Below, piece after piece: positions 55,117 to 64,000 of a DNA stretch of 64,000 bases; the stretch's first letter is position 1, and each line of letters begins with the position of its first letter. Origin of the DNA: Bacteroidota bacterium (GTDB lineage: Bacteria; Bacteroidota; Bacteroidia; Chitinophagales; BACL12); assembly GCA_016718035.1 (NCBI GenBank), contig JADKEK010000001.1, forward strand, positions 1 through 64,000, read 5' to 3'. The notes under the pieces were generated by a model that saw only the letters and a program-made list of their open reading frames with translations, had not been told where the DNA came from and searched no databases. The position numbers and the translations under genes were made by a program.

Positions 55117-57858
55117 ATGAAAAAAAGTATTGTAACCATATTTTTAAGCTGGTGTGTTTTCCATGTTTTTGGACAACAATCACTAAGTGGTATTGTGTTG
55201 AGTGATAAAGCGACACCGGTTGAATTTGGTACTGTGGCACTATTAAAACCCAGCGATTCAACTTTATTGTATTTCGGTATTACTAATGCAAGTGGCAATT
55301 TCGAGATCAAAAGTGTTGCAGGTGGCAATTATGTGTTACAAATTTCTTTTATTGGTTACAATACTTACGATACTGTGATTATTGTCCCTAATGCAAAGGA
55401 GGGTAATCTCGGTTTATTTATTTTGCAAACTGCCACTGTCGGACTTGATGCTGTAAATATTTCTGCTGAACGTATACCGATTCAAATTAAAGGGGATACT
55501 ATTCAATATAATGCTTCATCATATAAAACACATCCGGATGCATCGGCAGAAGATTTGCTGAAAAAAATGCCGGGAATTGAAGTTGATCAGTCCGGTAACA
55601 TTAAGGCCCAGGGTGAAGATGTGCAGAAAGTATTAGTGGATGGCAAAGAATTCTTTAGTAATGACCCAACGGTAGCGACAAAAAATTTACCTGCCGATGC
55701 TATTGATAAAGTGCAGGTTTATGATAAGTCGTCGGATGAAGTGGAATTTACGGGAATAGAAGATGGCTCACAAAGCAGAACGATAAATCTGGTATTAAAA
55801 GAAGGCAAAAAAAGCATGTGGTTGGGTGATGCAAAAGTTGGTGCTGGAACCGATAATAAATATCAGGCGAATGCAAAATTATATCGATTTACAAAATCGG
55901 ACCAGATTGCTTTTTTGGGAATGATGAATAATATTAATCAGTTCGGATTCAGTTTTAGTGATTATATCGATTTTAGTGGTGGCATTGGTAATATGATGAG
56001 GGGAGGGGGATTCAGAATTGAGACAGAAGGAGATATGCCGATTGATTTCGGTCAAACCATTAATGGTTTAATAACCAGTGGTGCTGCCGGAGTAAATTAT
56101 TCGCATGAAGTAGTAGAGGGCAATAGATTTAATGTGAGTTATTTAGGAAATGGATATGATAAACATTTAGAAAATTCTACCTACACTGAAAATTATACAC
56201 CCGGATTTAATTATACCACTGATGGGTCAGATGATGAAGTAACCAGAAATTATTACCATCGTTTAAATTTTAATTTGAAAAACAAACCGGATTCTATGCA
56301 AAGCATTTTTGGAACAGGTGGTTTGTCATTGAATTATGGCCAAAGCAATGCAAGCGGGTTTACTTCTACTTATTTAGCTGATGTTTTAACCAACTCACTT
56401 ACTTCAAGCAGTTTAGATAAATCGGATAATTTGAGTGGTAACGCCAATTTTAGTTATATCCGAAAATTTGTAAACGATTGGAAGTATGTCAAAGTTACTA
56501 CGGACCTTAGTGCCAAAAAAACTTTAACTGCTGCTGAATGGGATAATATTACGAATTATTTTGATACTGGTATTTCAATTTTAGATAATGCATTTCAGGA
56601 TGAAACAAATAACGATGCAAGCGTTAATATTGATTTAATTACTTTGCGCAAAATTGGAAAAAGTTTGTATCTGGAACCTGTTTTATCCGGAGGATATGCT
56701 TATGAGTTATTGCAACGCAGTCGAGGGAATTTATTGGAAAGCCCAACAGCCATTGATAGCCTGAGTCCTGAGTTTACCCGTGAAAATTATTTTATTCAAC
56801 CACGTTTATCGCTCAAACGCAATACCAAAAAAACGCAGTTTAAATTTGGTATCGGTGTCGAATATCTGAGCATGCAGAACAAGGTGTTTGATGCATTATA
56901 TCCGGAAAAGACTGCGTTTTATGTGATACCCGAATTGTTTTATGAAAAAGAAATTAAAGCCGGACGCAGATTTGGGGTTAACTACAATGCATATGTGAAT
57001 ACACCGACTGCTGCTCAGTTGCTGCCGGTTTCAGACGATATTAATCCATTATCTGTATATACAGGTAATCCGGATTTGGAAGCGGAGTATGTACACAATA
57101 TGTATGCGCATTTTATGTTGTTCGACCAGTTTTCGTTTACTAGTTTGTTTACAAGGGCTCAATTGAGTTATGTCCAGAATAAAATCAATTTCTCAAAAAT
57201 TATTAACCCTGATTTAACGGAAGATTATACAGTTGTGAATGTGGACCATGATATAGCCGGTTCGATTGGAGCGGATTTTGGAACACCGATAAGGCCGCTA
57301 AAAATTAATTTGAGTTTGGATCTTTCTGAGTCTTACGACAGAGGTATTAACTATGTTAATGGAGAAGAAAATTTAATTAATGCATTTACACATAGAGCGG
57401 GATTGAGTTTTGATAACAGGAAAAAAGATTATGTGGATGCGCGAGTAGGGGGTTCGATTAAATTTACGCAGACTGATTATAGTATTGAAACAGGGCAAAG
57501 TGGGAATTATGTTACGAACTCATTATATCTTGATTTGAGTGTAACGCCTGATAGTTTGTGGAGGATTGCGTTTAATGGTGAGGTTAGTGAATATTCGGTG
57601 ACCGGGTTTGAAGAAAGTACGATAGTGCCTTTGTTGAGCGCGGAGATTACGAGGTATATATTAAAATCTAATCGTGGGACAATTACTTTGAAGGCTTATG
57701 ATTTATTGGATAAAAATACGGGTATTACGCAGCAGAGTGCTTATAATTATTTAATGCAGCAGCAGAGTAATACCATAGGCAGATACTTTATGCTTAGTTT
57801 TAAATATCGGATTAATAAAACTGAACAAAATTCTATGGTCGAAGTGAAAATGAATTAA
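55117..57858 (+). CDS. TonB-dependent-receptor-like outer-membrane barrel protein
   Basis: This 913-residue protein has a signal peptide (to about residue 20, VFGQ), a carboxypeptidase-regulatory-like domain (LSGIVLSDKATPVEFGTVALLKPSDSTLLYFGITNASGNFEIKSVAGG, about 22-100; shown here in parts LSGIVLSDK, ALLKPSDST and GNFEIKSV), a plug-like region (MPGIEVDQSGNIKAQGEDVQKVLVDGKEFF near 145-175, likewise in parts) and a large outer-membrane beta-barrel (OMP_b-brl_3, about 400-913). It may move a substrate or assemble an envelope component. It is co-transcribed with the GLPGLI gene. Confidence 0.88.
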   Translation: MKKSIVTIFLSWCVFHVFGQQSLSGIVLSDKATPVEFGTVALLKPSDSTLLYFGITNASGNFEIKSVAGGNYVLQISFIGYNTYDTVIIVPNAKEGNLGLFILQTATVGLDAVNISAERIPIQIKGDTIQYNASSYKTHPDASAEDLLKKMPGIEVDQSGNIKAQGEDVQKVLVDGKEFFSNDPTVATKNLPADAIDKVQVYDKSSDEVEFTGIEDGSQSRTINLVLKEGKKSMWLGDAKVGAGTDNKYQANAKLYRFTKSDQIAFLGMMNNINQFGFSFSDYIDFSGGIGNMMRGGGFRIETEGDMPIDFGQTINGLITSGAAGVNYSHEVVEGNRFNVSYLGNGYDKHLENSTYTENYTPGFNYTTDGSDDEVTRNYYHRLNFNLKNKPDSMQSIFGTGGLSLNYGQSNASGFTSTYLADVLTNSLTSSSLDKSDNLSGNANFSYIRKFVNDWKYVKVTTDLSAKKTLTAAEWDNITNYFDTGISILDNAFQDETNNDASVNIDLITLRKIGKSLYLEPVLSGGYAYELLQRSRGNLLESPTAIDSLSPEFTRENYFIQPRLSLKRNTKKTQFKFGIGVEYLSMQNKVFDALYPEKTAFYVIPELFYEKEIKAGRRFGVNYNAYVNTPTAAQLLPVSDDINPLSVYTGNPDLEAEYVHNMYAHFMLFDQFSFTSLFTRAQLSYVQNKINFSKIINPDLTEDYTVVNVDHDIAGSIGADFGTPIRPLKINLSLDLSESYDRGINYVNGEENLINAFTHRAGLSFDNRKKDYVDARVGGSIKFTQTDYSIETGQSGNYVTNSLYLDLSVTPDSLWRIAFNGEVSEYSVTGFEESTIVPLLSAEITRYILKSNRGTITLKAYDLLDKNTGITQQSAYNYLMQQQSNTIGRYFMLSFKYRINKTEQNSMVEVKMN

Positions 57859-58035
57859 GCATGTGAATGAGTATTTAATAATAAGGCTTATTATTGATTA
57901 CTTGTTTTAATATAGTTATTTAAACAGCCGTACCACAATCCCAATTGCTATCGGGGCATAAAACTGAACCCGCACAGAGTGCATCAAAACTTAAAGGAAA
58001 ACCAATTTATTTTTCGGGGATTTTTGGATATAAGG

Positions 58036-58070
58036 GCAAGGGCTGTTTGAAATTTTCAGACAGCCCTTGC
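58036..58070. terminator. Stem-loop between convergent genes
   Basis: GCAAGGGCTGT (58036-58046) is exactly complementary to ACAGCCCTTGC (58060-58070), with further partial pairing inside. It lies between the 3' ends of the barrel gene (plus) and the gene ending at 58100 (minus). There is no T-run, so the terminator call is tentative. Confidence 0.55.
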
Positions 58071-58099
58071 GAATTAACAACCATTATATTTCAACTCAC

Positions 58100-60217
58100 T
58101 TAAAATAGTCTTATACCAACCACGTAGCCGAGGGATAATCCTGTGGTTACATTTGGTCCTTCGTAGCTGGCGAAGGTGTTTTCTTTGAAAGGAGTGTAAT
58201 CGTTATCATATACTTCAACATTAATAACTGGCCCACCATATACCGATAAATACTTGGTAATTGCATAACTTGGCATAACTCTAAATTGATTTAATATATG
58301 CACATAGTCATAAGTGAAATCAAAATTATCTTCAAAAGTATTCCATATCATACCATCTACATCCACTGCAAATTTGTTCATTACCGGAATATGCCCGCCA
58401 ATACCAAATCCATATCCGTATTGCATGGTATCTGCTGCAGGATTTATGCCGAATGCGAAAGTATTATATACATAAGGGCTTCCAAATCGAAGTGCAACAT
58501 TGGCAAGGAATAAATCGGAATTATATACTTCCACATCAAAAATACCATTACGGCTAAAACTCAATAATCCAATTGCAACACCATCAATGGTATCGGCAAT
58601 ATTGATTAATCCGATTTGTGTACCTTTTACATTTTTGGCTAAATTGATCAGGCCAATTTGAGCACCTGTAATATTATTAGCAACATTCACAATGCCAGAT
58701 GCTTGTAATCCCAATAAATCATTTGATGTTGCAATATTAACTATACCGGCAGCTTGCATTAATTTACCACTATAGTTAGTGCCTGATGCAATATTAATTA
58801 TGCCCGCAGCCTGCATACCATTTATATTTCCGCCTGCATAATTGGCTATTCCGGCTCCTTGCATACCTTGCATTCCAGACCTGCTATAATTGGCAACACC
58901 TGCATGTTGCATACCTGTAACAGATTTTGCAAAATTAAATACGCCTGCTCCCTGCATGCCAGTTAAATCTCCTCCAATCACATTACCTACACCTGCAAAT
59001 TGTCCGCCTATTACATATCCTTTATCTGCATTTAATACACCACCTACTTCTAGCCCCTGCACAGCTCCGTTATATCCCTGAATCATGTTTACGGAAAAAT
59101 GGTGATAGTATTTATAACCTTCCATTCCGTTAGAACCTACAGGAGTAATAAACGATAATTGAGCATATCGATTTTTAAATAACGCAGGTGCAATAGTTTT
59201 AACTTCATTATTTCCATTAACTGAATCAGGTACCACATTATTCGAAGCAATAGTGGTGGTGTCATTATTTGTTTGATTTGATTTGGTAATTTGTTCAAAT
59301 AATGCATCTGCCTTTTTTTCAATTTTTAAAGCTAATGCGGCTACTTCACTTACTTTAGTTACCAATATAGAAGAGTCCGGCGTTTGTGCTGCTGTTGTCG
59401 TGTTATTTACTGGTGATTGTGTTATGATTTGATTTGTTGTCGAATTGTTGTTGGCACTTTGCTGTTGTGTCAGTAACAATTCTGCGGCTGTTCCTGGTTT
59501 AACAATTGAAATTTCAATTGCTTTTTGTTCAGTGTTAAATTGGTAGGCTTGTAACTCAAATGGTGTAATTTTTTCTGTATACTCCGGTATGCGTTGACTG
59601 ATGGTTGAGGTATTTGGATTGATATTATTTTTGTTTACTTCTAACTCCGGATTTTGAATATCAGATTTTTCATTATTACTTATTATCGCATCATTTGAAA
59701 TACTAGTAAGGTCTTGAACATTTTTATTTGTGGTTTCATCCATCTTATTGTTTGCAACAATATCGTTTGAAACGGTAGTTGAATTTGCTGCATTTTCAAA
59801 CTGTTCAGATTGCGTTGTTGATGTTAAGGTTTCAACCTCGGCACTATTTTCAATTACTGTGCCGGCATTATTGGTCAAAGGTTCTTCAGTTATAACCGGG
59901 ATTTGTTCATCAATTTGGTTTTCTTCAATTACTGTCGCAGGTGTTTGGGTGATGGTTTGTGTATTATTAGTTGTATTATTTTGTGCAATTGTATCTGGTG
60001 ATTTGTCTGTGGAATTTAATGCAATTACTGTTGCAATAAGGCCTCCTATTATTATTCCGCTGGAAAACATAATCCATTTGTTTTTAAAAAGTTTTTGGAA
60101 AAAATTGAGTTGTGGTGCAGCGGCATACATTCCCATTAAGGCATCAAAATCCTTATGCTTATTCACCTGTTCGGTGCTAAGTGGTTTATATGCTATTTTA
60201 AATTTAATTTTTTGCAT
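58100..60217 (-). CDS. Anti-sigma-like membrane protein with GVxNxA-repeat and beta-barrel end
   Basis: The 705-residue protein has a short cytosolic N-terminus (1-46), one membrane helix (WIMFSSGIIIGGLIATVIAL, about 48-67) and a long Asn/Thr-rich linker (to about 330). Then come tandem repeats of about 20 residues, e.g. GMQGAGVFNFAKSVTGMQHAGVANYSR, GMQAAGIINIASG and GAQIGLINLAKNVKG (about 385-540), and a final beta-rich part (FFAFGINPA..YGGPVINVEVY). The topology and its place 6 bp after an ECF sigma gene fit an anti-sigma factor, but no canonical anti-sigma domain is visible. The repeats resemble those of surface proteins in related genomes. Confidence 0.7.
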   Translation of the reverse strand: MQKIKFKIAYKPLSTEQVNKHKDFDALMGMYAAAPQLNFFQKLFKNKWIMFSSGIIIGGLIATVIALNSTDKSPDTIAQNNTTNNTQTITQTPATVIEENQIDEQIPVITEEPLTNNAGTVIENSAEVETLTSTTQSEQFENAANSTTVSNDIVANNKMDETTNKNVQDLTSISNDAIISNNEKSDIQNPELEVNKNNINPNTSTISQRIPEYTEKITPFELQAYQFNTEQKAIEISIVKPGTAAELLLTQQQSANNNSTTNQIITQSPVNNTTTAAQTPDSSILVTKVSEVAALALKIEKKADALFEQITKSNQTNNDTTTIASNNVVPDSVNGNNEVKTIAPALFKNRYAQLSFITPVGSNGMEGYKYYHHFSVNMIQGYNGAVQGLEVGGVLNADKGYVIGGQFAGVGNVIGGDLTGMQGAGVFNFAKSVTGMQHAGVANYSRSGMQGMQGAGIANYAGGNINGMQAAGIINIASGTNYSGKLMQAAGIVNIATSNDLLGLQASGIVNVANNITGAQIGLINLAKNVKGTQIGLINIADTIDGVAIGLLSFSRNGIFDVEVYNSDLFLANVALRFGSPYVYNTFAFGINPAADTMQYGYGFGIGGHIPVMNKFAVDVDGMIWNTFEDNFDFTYDYVHILNQFRVMPSYAITKYLSVYGGPVINVEVYDNDYTPFKENTFASYEGPNVTTGLSLGYVVGIRLF

Positions 60218-60223
60218 GTGCTG

Positions 60224-60760
60224 TTATTGAACTACGGGTAAAAATTTCCTAATTTTTTCTAATATGCGATGGACTTTTATTTTGGCGTTATTTTCTGTGA
60301 TATTTTTTATTGCTCCTATTTCTTTAAAAGAACGTTTTTCAAAGTATCGCATCTCAATCAGTTCAAGCGAATCAGCATCGAGTTGTTTTAAGGCCTTAAA
60401 AACATTTTCCCGTTGCTCCATCGCCGAACTGCTGTCCTCATCGCATATTGCTTCAATCCCACTTTGTTCTACATTTACTACACGCATTTTTTGGGTATCC
60501 CGGAAATATTGGGCTGTTTCGTTTGCTGCAATACGCAACAGCCATGCTACAAATGATACTCCCCGGTATTGATATTTGTTCAGATTTTGTAATGCTTTCA
60601 GGAATACCTGTTGTGTGATATCAGCAGACATAGCTTCATCGTCTGTTCTGCGATATACAAACAGAAATACTTCCTGATAATGGGCATCATAGAAGTGGCG
60701 GAAGGCTCTAGGGTCCTTGCGCGCCGCTGCTATTAATGCTTCTTCATTCAAATAATCCAA
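60224..60760 (-). CDS. ECF-type RNA polymerase sigma factor
   Basis: The 178-residue protein has region 2 (FRHFYDAHYQEVFLFVYRRTDDEAMSADITQQVFLKALQNL, about 20-60) and region 4 (LDADSLELIEMRYFEKRSFKEIGAIKNITENNAKIKVHRILEKIRKFL, about 128-174), as in ECF sigma-70 factors. It lacks region 3. It is the middle gene of a three-gene operon on the minus strand (GIN protein, sigma, membrane protein, with 9-bp and 6-bp gaps). The membrane protein is the likely anti-sigma partner. Conditions of activation are not visible. Confidence 0.93.
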   Translation of the reverse strand: MDYLNEEALIAAARKDPRAFRHFYDAHYQEVFLFVYRRTDDEAMSADITQQVFLKALQNLNKYQYRGVSFVAWLLRIAANETAQYFRDTQKMRVVNVEQSGIEAICDEDSSSAMEQRENVFKALKQLDADSLELIEMRYFEKRSFKEIGAIKNITENNAKIKVHRILEKIRKFLPVVQ

Positions 60761-60769
60761 ACCTAAAAA

Positions 60770-61555
60770 TTATGGAATGTGAATTAAACTTCCGCTGCCG
60801 GAAATGTCAACATTGATAATGGGTGAATTTTTATAATAAATATCACCACTACCATTAATTTCACCATCAATTAAATCAAGCGCATTTAATTCAATGTCGC
60901 CTGAACCACTTATTTCTACATAAGCATCATGAGAAAGAAAACCAAAAGTTAACATTTCGCCTGAGCCACTTATTTGTAAATTGAGTGTTGATCCTTCGCC
61001 ACTCAAAGTTACACTACCTGAGCCTGATATGTCCGCAGAAATACTGGTTACATAAGATAATATTTGCATACTACCTGAACCACTAATATCCATGTCAATC
61101 ATATCGGCATTTATTGAATCAATTGCCGTAAATGAACCTGAACCACTAATATCAATATTCAATGATGCTGTATTGATTACACTTTGTGTAAACACCGAAC
61201 CGGAGCCACTAATATCGATTGATGTTAAAAGTGGTAACGTAACATATACTTTCACAGGTTCACCTTCATCAATACAATGTTCGCTGTAAATTTCTAACGT
61301 TCCTCCTGAAAGAGCAGTCTTAATTTCACCCATTAGGTTTTCCTGAGCTTCAATATAAACATCAAACTCTGCCCCTTGGGTGATATAGACAATTGCCTCC
61401 ATTTCGTTGCTTATTGCTGTAAATCCGCTTATTTCGCGCGTTTCGGTGGTAACTGGTCCTGAACCATCCACGCATGGCCATTTTTCTCTGCCGCAGGAGC
61501 TTAAGGTATATATTAACCCTAATCCTGATACTAATATTACTAATCGTAAATCCAT
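60770..61555 (-). CDS. GIN-domain (DUF2807) lipoprotein-like protein
   Basis: The 261-residue protein has a signal with lipobox-like IYTLSSCGRE (Cys near residue 21). Residues about 35-255 are a DUF2807 (GIN) domain, a right-handed beta-solenoid, with many near-identical turns: DISGSGS occurs five times, with QISGSGE, EISGSGD and EINGSGD variants, about every 20-25 residues. The ETREISGFTAISNEMEAIV start is the usual domain opening. GIN proteins of Bacteroidota are surface-associated and functionally obscure. It is the first gene of the ECF sigma operon. Confidence 0.9.
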   Translation of the reverse strand: MDLRLVILVSGLGLIYTLSSCGREKWPCVDGSGPVTTETREISGFTAISNEMEAIVYITQGAEFDVYIEAQENLMGEIKTALSGGTLEIYSEHCIDEGEPVKVYVTLPLLTSIDISGSGSVFTQSVINTASLNIDISGSGSFTAIDSINADMIDMDISGSGSMQILSYVTSISADISGSGSVTLSGEGSTLNLQISGSGEMLTFGFLSHDAYVEISGSGDIELNALDLIDGEINGSGDIYYKNSPIINVDISGSGSLIHIP

Positions 61556-61794
61556 GATAGTTGTTTGTTTTGCCTATACAATGCAGTTACGGGTCAAAAG
61601 TTACAGCCTTCTTCAAAAAATAGCCCAAATTAAATGTTAAAATTTCTTAGCAAACGGATTTTGACCATACCAATTTAGGCTGAAATTTATCTCAAAACGC
61701 CTGGCGACGGGCATTTAAGGCAGATTCAAAGCAATTACCGGCTAAAAAAATCCAATCGCGCTTTTGTTTCGTATGTAATCTCAAATCAAACAAC

Positions 61795-63144
61795 ATGCAA
61801 AAGCTATTTACATCCTTTTTTATCATTGCAGCAATGCTCTTTTCCCTCGCTTCATGCACTAATATGAGTGGTAAAGATGCGGCTCCTAATGCAGTGAATG
61901 CTATCCCAAAATTATTGGATAATCCTTTAACCACAGGATCTGATATAGAATGGGAGAATATATTAACCAGTTACGATAAGGCAATTGCCACATTAAATCA
62001 AAACCCTGCTGCATTAGACCAATATATTGTATTGGCTCAGGTATTTATTACCGAAGCTCGTTTAACGGGCAATTCCGGTTATTACAATGACGCAGCCATA
62101 AAAATGCTGGACAAAGTTTTAACTGATGAAAATAAAAATGATGAAATAGTATTTCAGGCACTTACTTTAAAATCAGGTGTGTTATTGTCGATGCATCAGT
62201 TTACGGATGCGCTGGCAACTGCTAATACTGCATATGCCATAAGTACGCATAATGCACAATTATTAGGTGCTTTAGTTGATGCACATGTTGAATTGGGTAA
62301 TTATACCGAAGCCGTTAAATATTGTGATATGATGATGCAATTGCGTCCGGATATTCGTTCTTATTCACGCGTGAGTTATTTACGTCAAATTCACGGCGAT
62401 AATGCAGGTGCAATTGAAGCGATGAAAATGGCTGTTGAATCCGGATTACCGGGAGCAGAATCTACCGAATGGGCGAGAGTAGTGTTAGGCGATTTATTAA
62501 TTATGACTGGCGATTTAAAAAATGCAGAAATTTGTTATACAACTGCAGATGGTTTGCGCAATAATTATGCTTATGCAAAAGCCGGTTTAGGAAGATTAGC
62601 AAAAGCAAAAGGCGATTACAAAACCGCAATTGACTACACTGAACAGGCAATTGCCATTATGAGTGATGTTGCTTTTGTTAATCAACTTGGCGATTTATAT
62701 GCCTTGAAAGGAGATAAACAAAAAGCCGGTGAGATTAGAGCTGATGTGATGGACCTTTTAAAAGATGCAGAAAAAGAACAAAATAAAAATGATGCTTCAA
62801 TTAAACACAATGGCGCTCGTGAGTTAGCTATGGCTTATATGCAAAATGGAAAATTGGCAGATGCTTATACATTTGCTAAAAAAGATTTAGTTACTAGACA
62901 ATCTAATATAGATGCCAATGAATTAGCGGCTTGGACTGCATATTTAAATAAAGATTACAAACAGGCGAAAATGTATGCCGAAAAAATGATGGCAACTAAT
63001 TCCAAAAATCCTGTTACCATGTATAAAGCCGGTATTATTCTTAAAAAGAACGGCGATAATGAAAAAGGGACAACTTTAATTAATGAAGCAACGGCCATGC
63101 AGGCAAATATTGCAAGTCAGGTAAATACTGCTATTACTTATTAA
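61795..63144 (+). CDS. TPR-repeat lipoprotein
   Basis: This 449-residue protein has a lipobox (MLFSLASC, Cys near residue 21) and about nine TPR-type helix pairs (e.g. DAALATANTAYAISTHNAQLLGALVDAHVELGNYTEAVKYCD in parts, GDLKNAEICYTTADGLRNNYAYAKAGLGRLAKAKGDY). TPR proteins are scaffolds for protein binding; here it would be lipid-anchored in the periplasm. Motifs for catalysis are absent. It is single, with its own terminator at 63157, and is divergent from the ECF sigma operon. Confidence 0.85.
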   Translation: MQKLFTSFFIIAAMLFSLASCTNMSGKDAAPNAVNAIPKLLDNPLTTGSDIEWENILTSYDKAIATLNQNPAALDQYIVLAQVFITEARLTGNSGYYNDAAIKMLDKVLTDENKNDEIVFQALTLKSGVLLSMHQFTDALATANTAYAISTHNAQLLGALVDAHVELGNYTEAVKYCDMMMQLRPDIRSYSRVSYLRQIHGDNAGAIEAMKMAVESGLPGAESTEWARVVLGDLLIMTGDLKNAEICYTTADGLRNNYAYAKAGLGRLAKAKGDYKTAIDYTEQAIAIMSDVAFVNQLGDLYALKGDKQKAGEIRADVMDLLKDAEKEQNKNDASIKHNGARELAMAYMQNGKLADAYTFAKKDLVTRQSNIDANELAAWTAYLNKDYKQAKMYAEKMMATNSKNPVTMYKAGIILKKNGDNEKGTTLINEATAMQANIASQVNTAITY

Positions 63145-63156
63145 TATTCCAACCAT

Positions 63157-63183
63157 AACCTTCCTCTTTTTGAGGAAGGTTTT
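63157..63183 (+). terminator. Rho-independent terminator after the TPR gene
   Basis: AACCTTCCTC (63157-63166) pairs exactly with GAGGAAGGTT (63172-63181) around a five-T loop, followed by TTAATTAAT. It lies 13 bp after the stop codon and just before the HupE gene. Confidence 0.9.
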
Positions 63184-63195
63184 AATTAATTAGTG

Positions 63196-63852
63196 ATGAA
63201 AAAAATTACACTATTAGGCTTCCTTTTGTTGATTGCATTTCAACAAAGTTATGCCCACACCATTAATTACACCCTGGATAAAATGAATGATGGCGAGGTT
63301 TTCTGGCAATATTTACGCGAAGGATTTTTGCATATTATTCCACTTGGGTTAGACCATATTTTATTTATCCTCTGTGTATTTTTTCTCAATACCAACCTGA
63401 AAAAAATTGTATTACAGGCAAGTATGTTTACACTTGCACATACCATTACACTTGGCTTAAGTATGTATGGAATTATTAATCCACCCAGTGGTATTGTAGA
63501 ACCGATAATTGCACTTTCCATAGTTTTTCTTGCAGTGGAAAATATATATGCGCAACAAGTTAAACCTTGGCGACTAATCATGGTGTTTATTTTCGGATTA
63601 GTCCACGGCATGGGTTTCGCAGGTGCATTAAATGATTTGGGAATGCCTGCTTATGCATTTAGCACAGCTTTAATAAGTTTTAACGTAGGTGTTGAACTCG
63701 GGCAGCTGGCTATCATTTTTGTGATGTATTTTTTGGTTAGCAAACAATTCAGTTCTGCCAAATGGTATAGAAGTAAACTGGTGATTCCGACATGTATGAT
63801 AATAGCTGTAATTGCCGGATACTGGACCTTAGAACGTTTTCTAACATTGTAA
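63196..63852 (+). CDS. HupE/UreJ-family membrane protein
   Basis: Start ATG at 63196 (a GTG at 63193 is an alternative). The 218-residue protein has a signal-like first helix (LLGFLLLIAFQQSYA) and about six to seven membrane segments. It matches HupE/UreJ_2: FLHIIPLGLDHILFILCVFFL, FTLAHTITLGLSMYG, VFIFGLVHGMGFAGAL and SFNVGVELGQLAIIF, with conserved His, Asp and Glu residues. Members are candidate Ni2+ or Co2+ permeases, or partners of urease or hydrogenase operons; none of those genes is in this window. The next gene begins 35 bp later on the same strand. Confidence 0.9.
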   Translation: MKKITLLGFLLLIAFQQSYAHTINYTLDKMNDGEVFWQYLREGFLHIIPLGLDHILFILCVFFLNTNLKKIVLQASMFTLAHTITLGLSMYGIINPPSGIVEPIIALSIVFLAVENIYAQQVKPWRLIMVFIFGLVHGMGFAGALNDLGMPAYAFSTALISFNVGVELGQLAIIFVMYFLVSKQFSSAKWYRSKLVIPTCMIIAVIAGYWTLERFLTL

Positions 63853-63886
63853 AATCCAAATGTAAATATTCTTCGTAAATGTTATT

Positions 63887-64000
63887 ATGCAAGCAGCAAT
63901 TCAATATCAACAAAAACAAGAATCATTATCAGTTTTATTATTACTGATAGTGGTGTTGACCTTGCTGCGACCTATAACGCCTTTAATCACCGATTCCATT
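63887..64000 (+). CDS. Partial membrane protein, cut by window end
   Basis: An open frame from ATG at 63887 runs to the right edge: MQAAIQYQQKQE, then a hydrophobic segment (LSVLLLLIVVLTLLRP). It has the start of a transmembrane helix. Only 38 codons are visible. It follows HupE by 34 bp and may be co-transcribed. Confidence 0.45.
   Translation, partial: MQAAIQYQQKQESLSVLLLLIVVLTLLRPITPLITDSI

Noticed and set aside
59730..60230. 166-codon plus-strand ORF with hydrophobic segments
   Set aside because: It is antisense to the Asn/Thr-rich linker of the 58100-60217 gene, whose skewed codons keep the other strand open.
60770..61555. CRISPR-like regular repeats
   Set aside because: The repeated units are coding turns of the GIN solenoid (DISGSGS), differ at synonymous sites and have no unique spacers.

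Overview
The window is chromosomal DNA from an AT-rich member of the Bacteroidota. The signs are many secreted proteins ending in type IX secretion (T9SS) sorting domains, a GLPGLI/outer-membrane barrel pair, ELWxxDGT, GloVer, GIN-domain and DUF4331 surface families, a CzcA-TolC fusion transporter, and promoters with the Bacteroidota -7 box TAnnTTTG. A Chitinophagales- or Saprospirales-like lineage would fit, but no rRNA is present to place it.

Layout. 1-4 kb: a partial CPA1 Na+/H+ antiporter, an inverted-repeat element interrupted by base-call garbage, and a Crp/Fnr regulator with a membrane protein. 4-17 kb: secreted T9SS-type proteins, a PaiB-like flavoprotein, an amine oxidase, queA, an Abi_2 gene and a 1236-residue surface protein. 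17-23 kb: dispersed REP-like repeats, an MBL-fold hydrolase with a broken partial copy at 13 kb, and a beta-propeller T9SS protein. 23-31 kb: a defence-like island with a decayed type IIG restriction-modification gene, two intact genes behind it (one with DUF488), a pair of paralogous unknowns, a solitary HigA, and a tRNA-Gln/tRNA-His pair. 31-40 kb: tandem DUF4331 proteins, an NDP-sugar epimerase with a WecG/TagA glycosyltransferase, and an ELWxxDGT protein. 40-46 kb: a heavy-metal efflux operon. 46-52 kb: unknown secreted and lipoproteins, a ring-cleavage dioxygenase-like protein and a GloVer-repeat protein. 52-58 kb: a two-component system divergent from a GLPGLI/outer-membrane protein pair. 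58-64 kb: an ECF sigma operon, a TPR lipoprotein and a HupE/UreJ protein.

The most interesting signal is at 30.5-30.9 kb. A 24-codon ORF with 3 His and 5 Gln codons precedes a perfect 12-bp GCAA-loop terminator. The terminator's left arm can instead pair with a segment inside the ORF. The next genes on that strand are tRNA-Gln(TTG) and tRNA-His(GTG). This looks like ribosome-mediated attenuation of a tRNA operon that responds to charging of its own tRNAs.

Sequence quality needs caution. About 300 bases near 2.0-2.3 kb look like unreadable base calls. Five apparent frameshifts between 37.7 and 49.6 kb are each repaired by adding one base to a mononucleotide run or one dinucleotide unit, which suggests sequencing errors rather than decayed genes. 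The restriction-modification gene differs: it has several frame changes, stops and missing sequence, and looks truly decayed.
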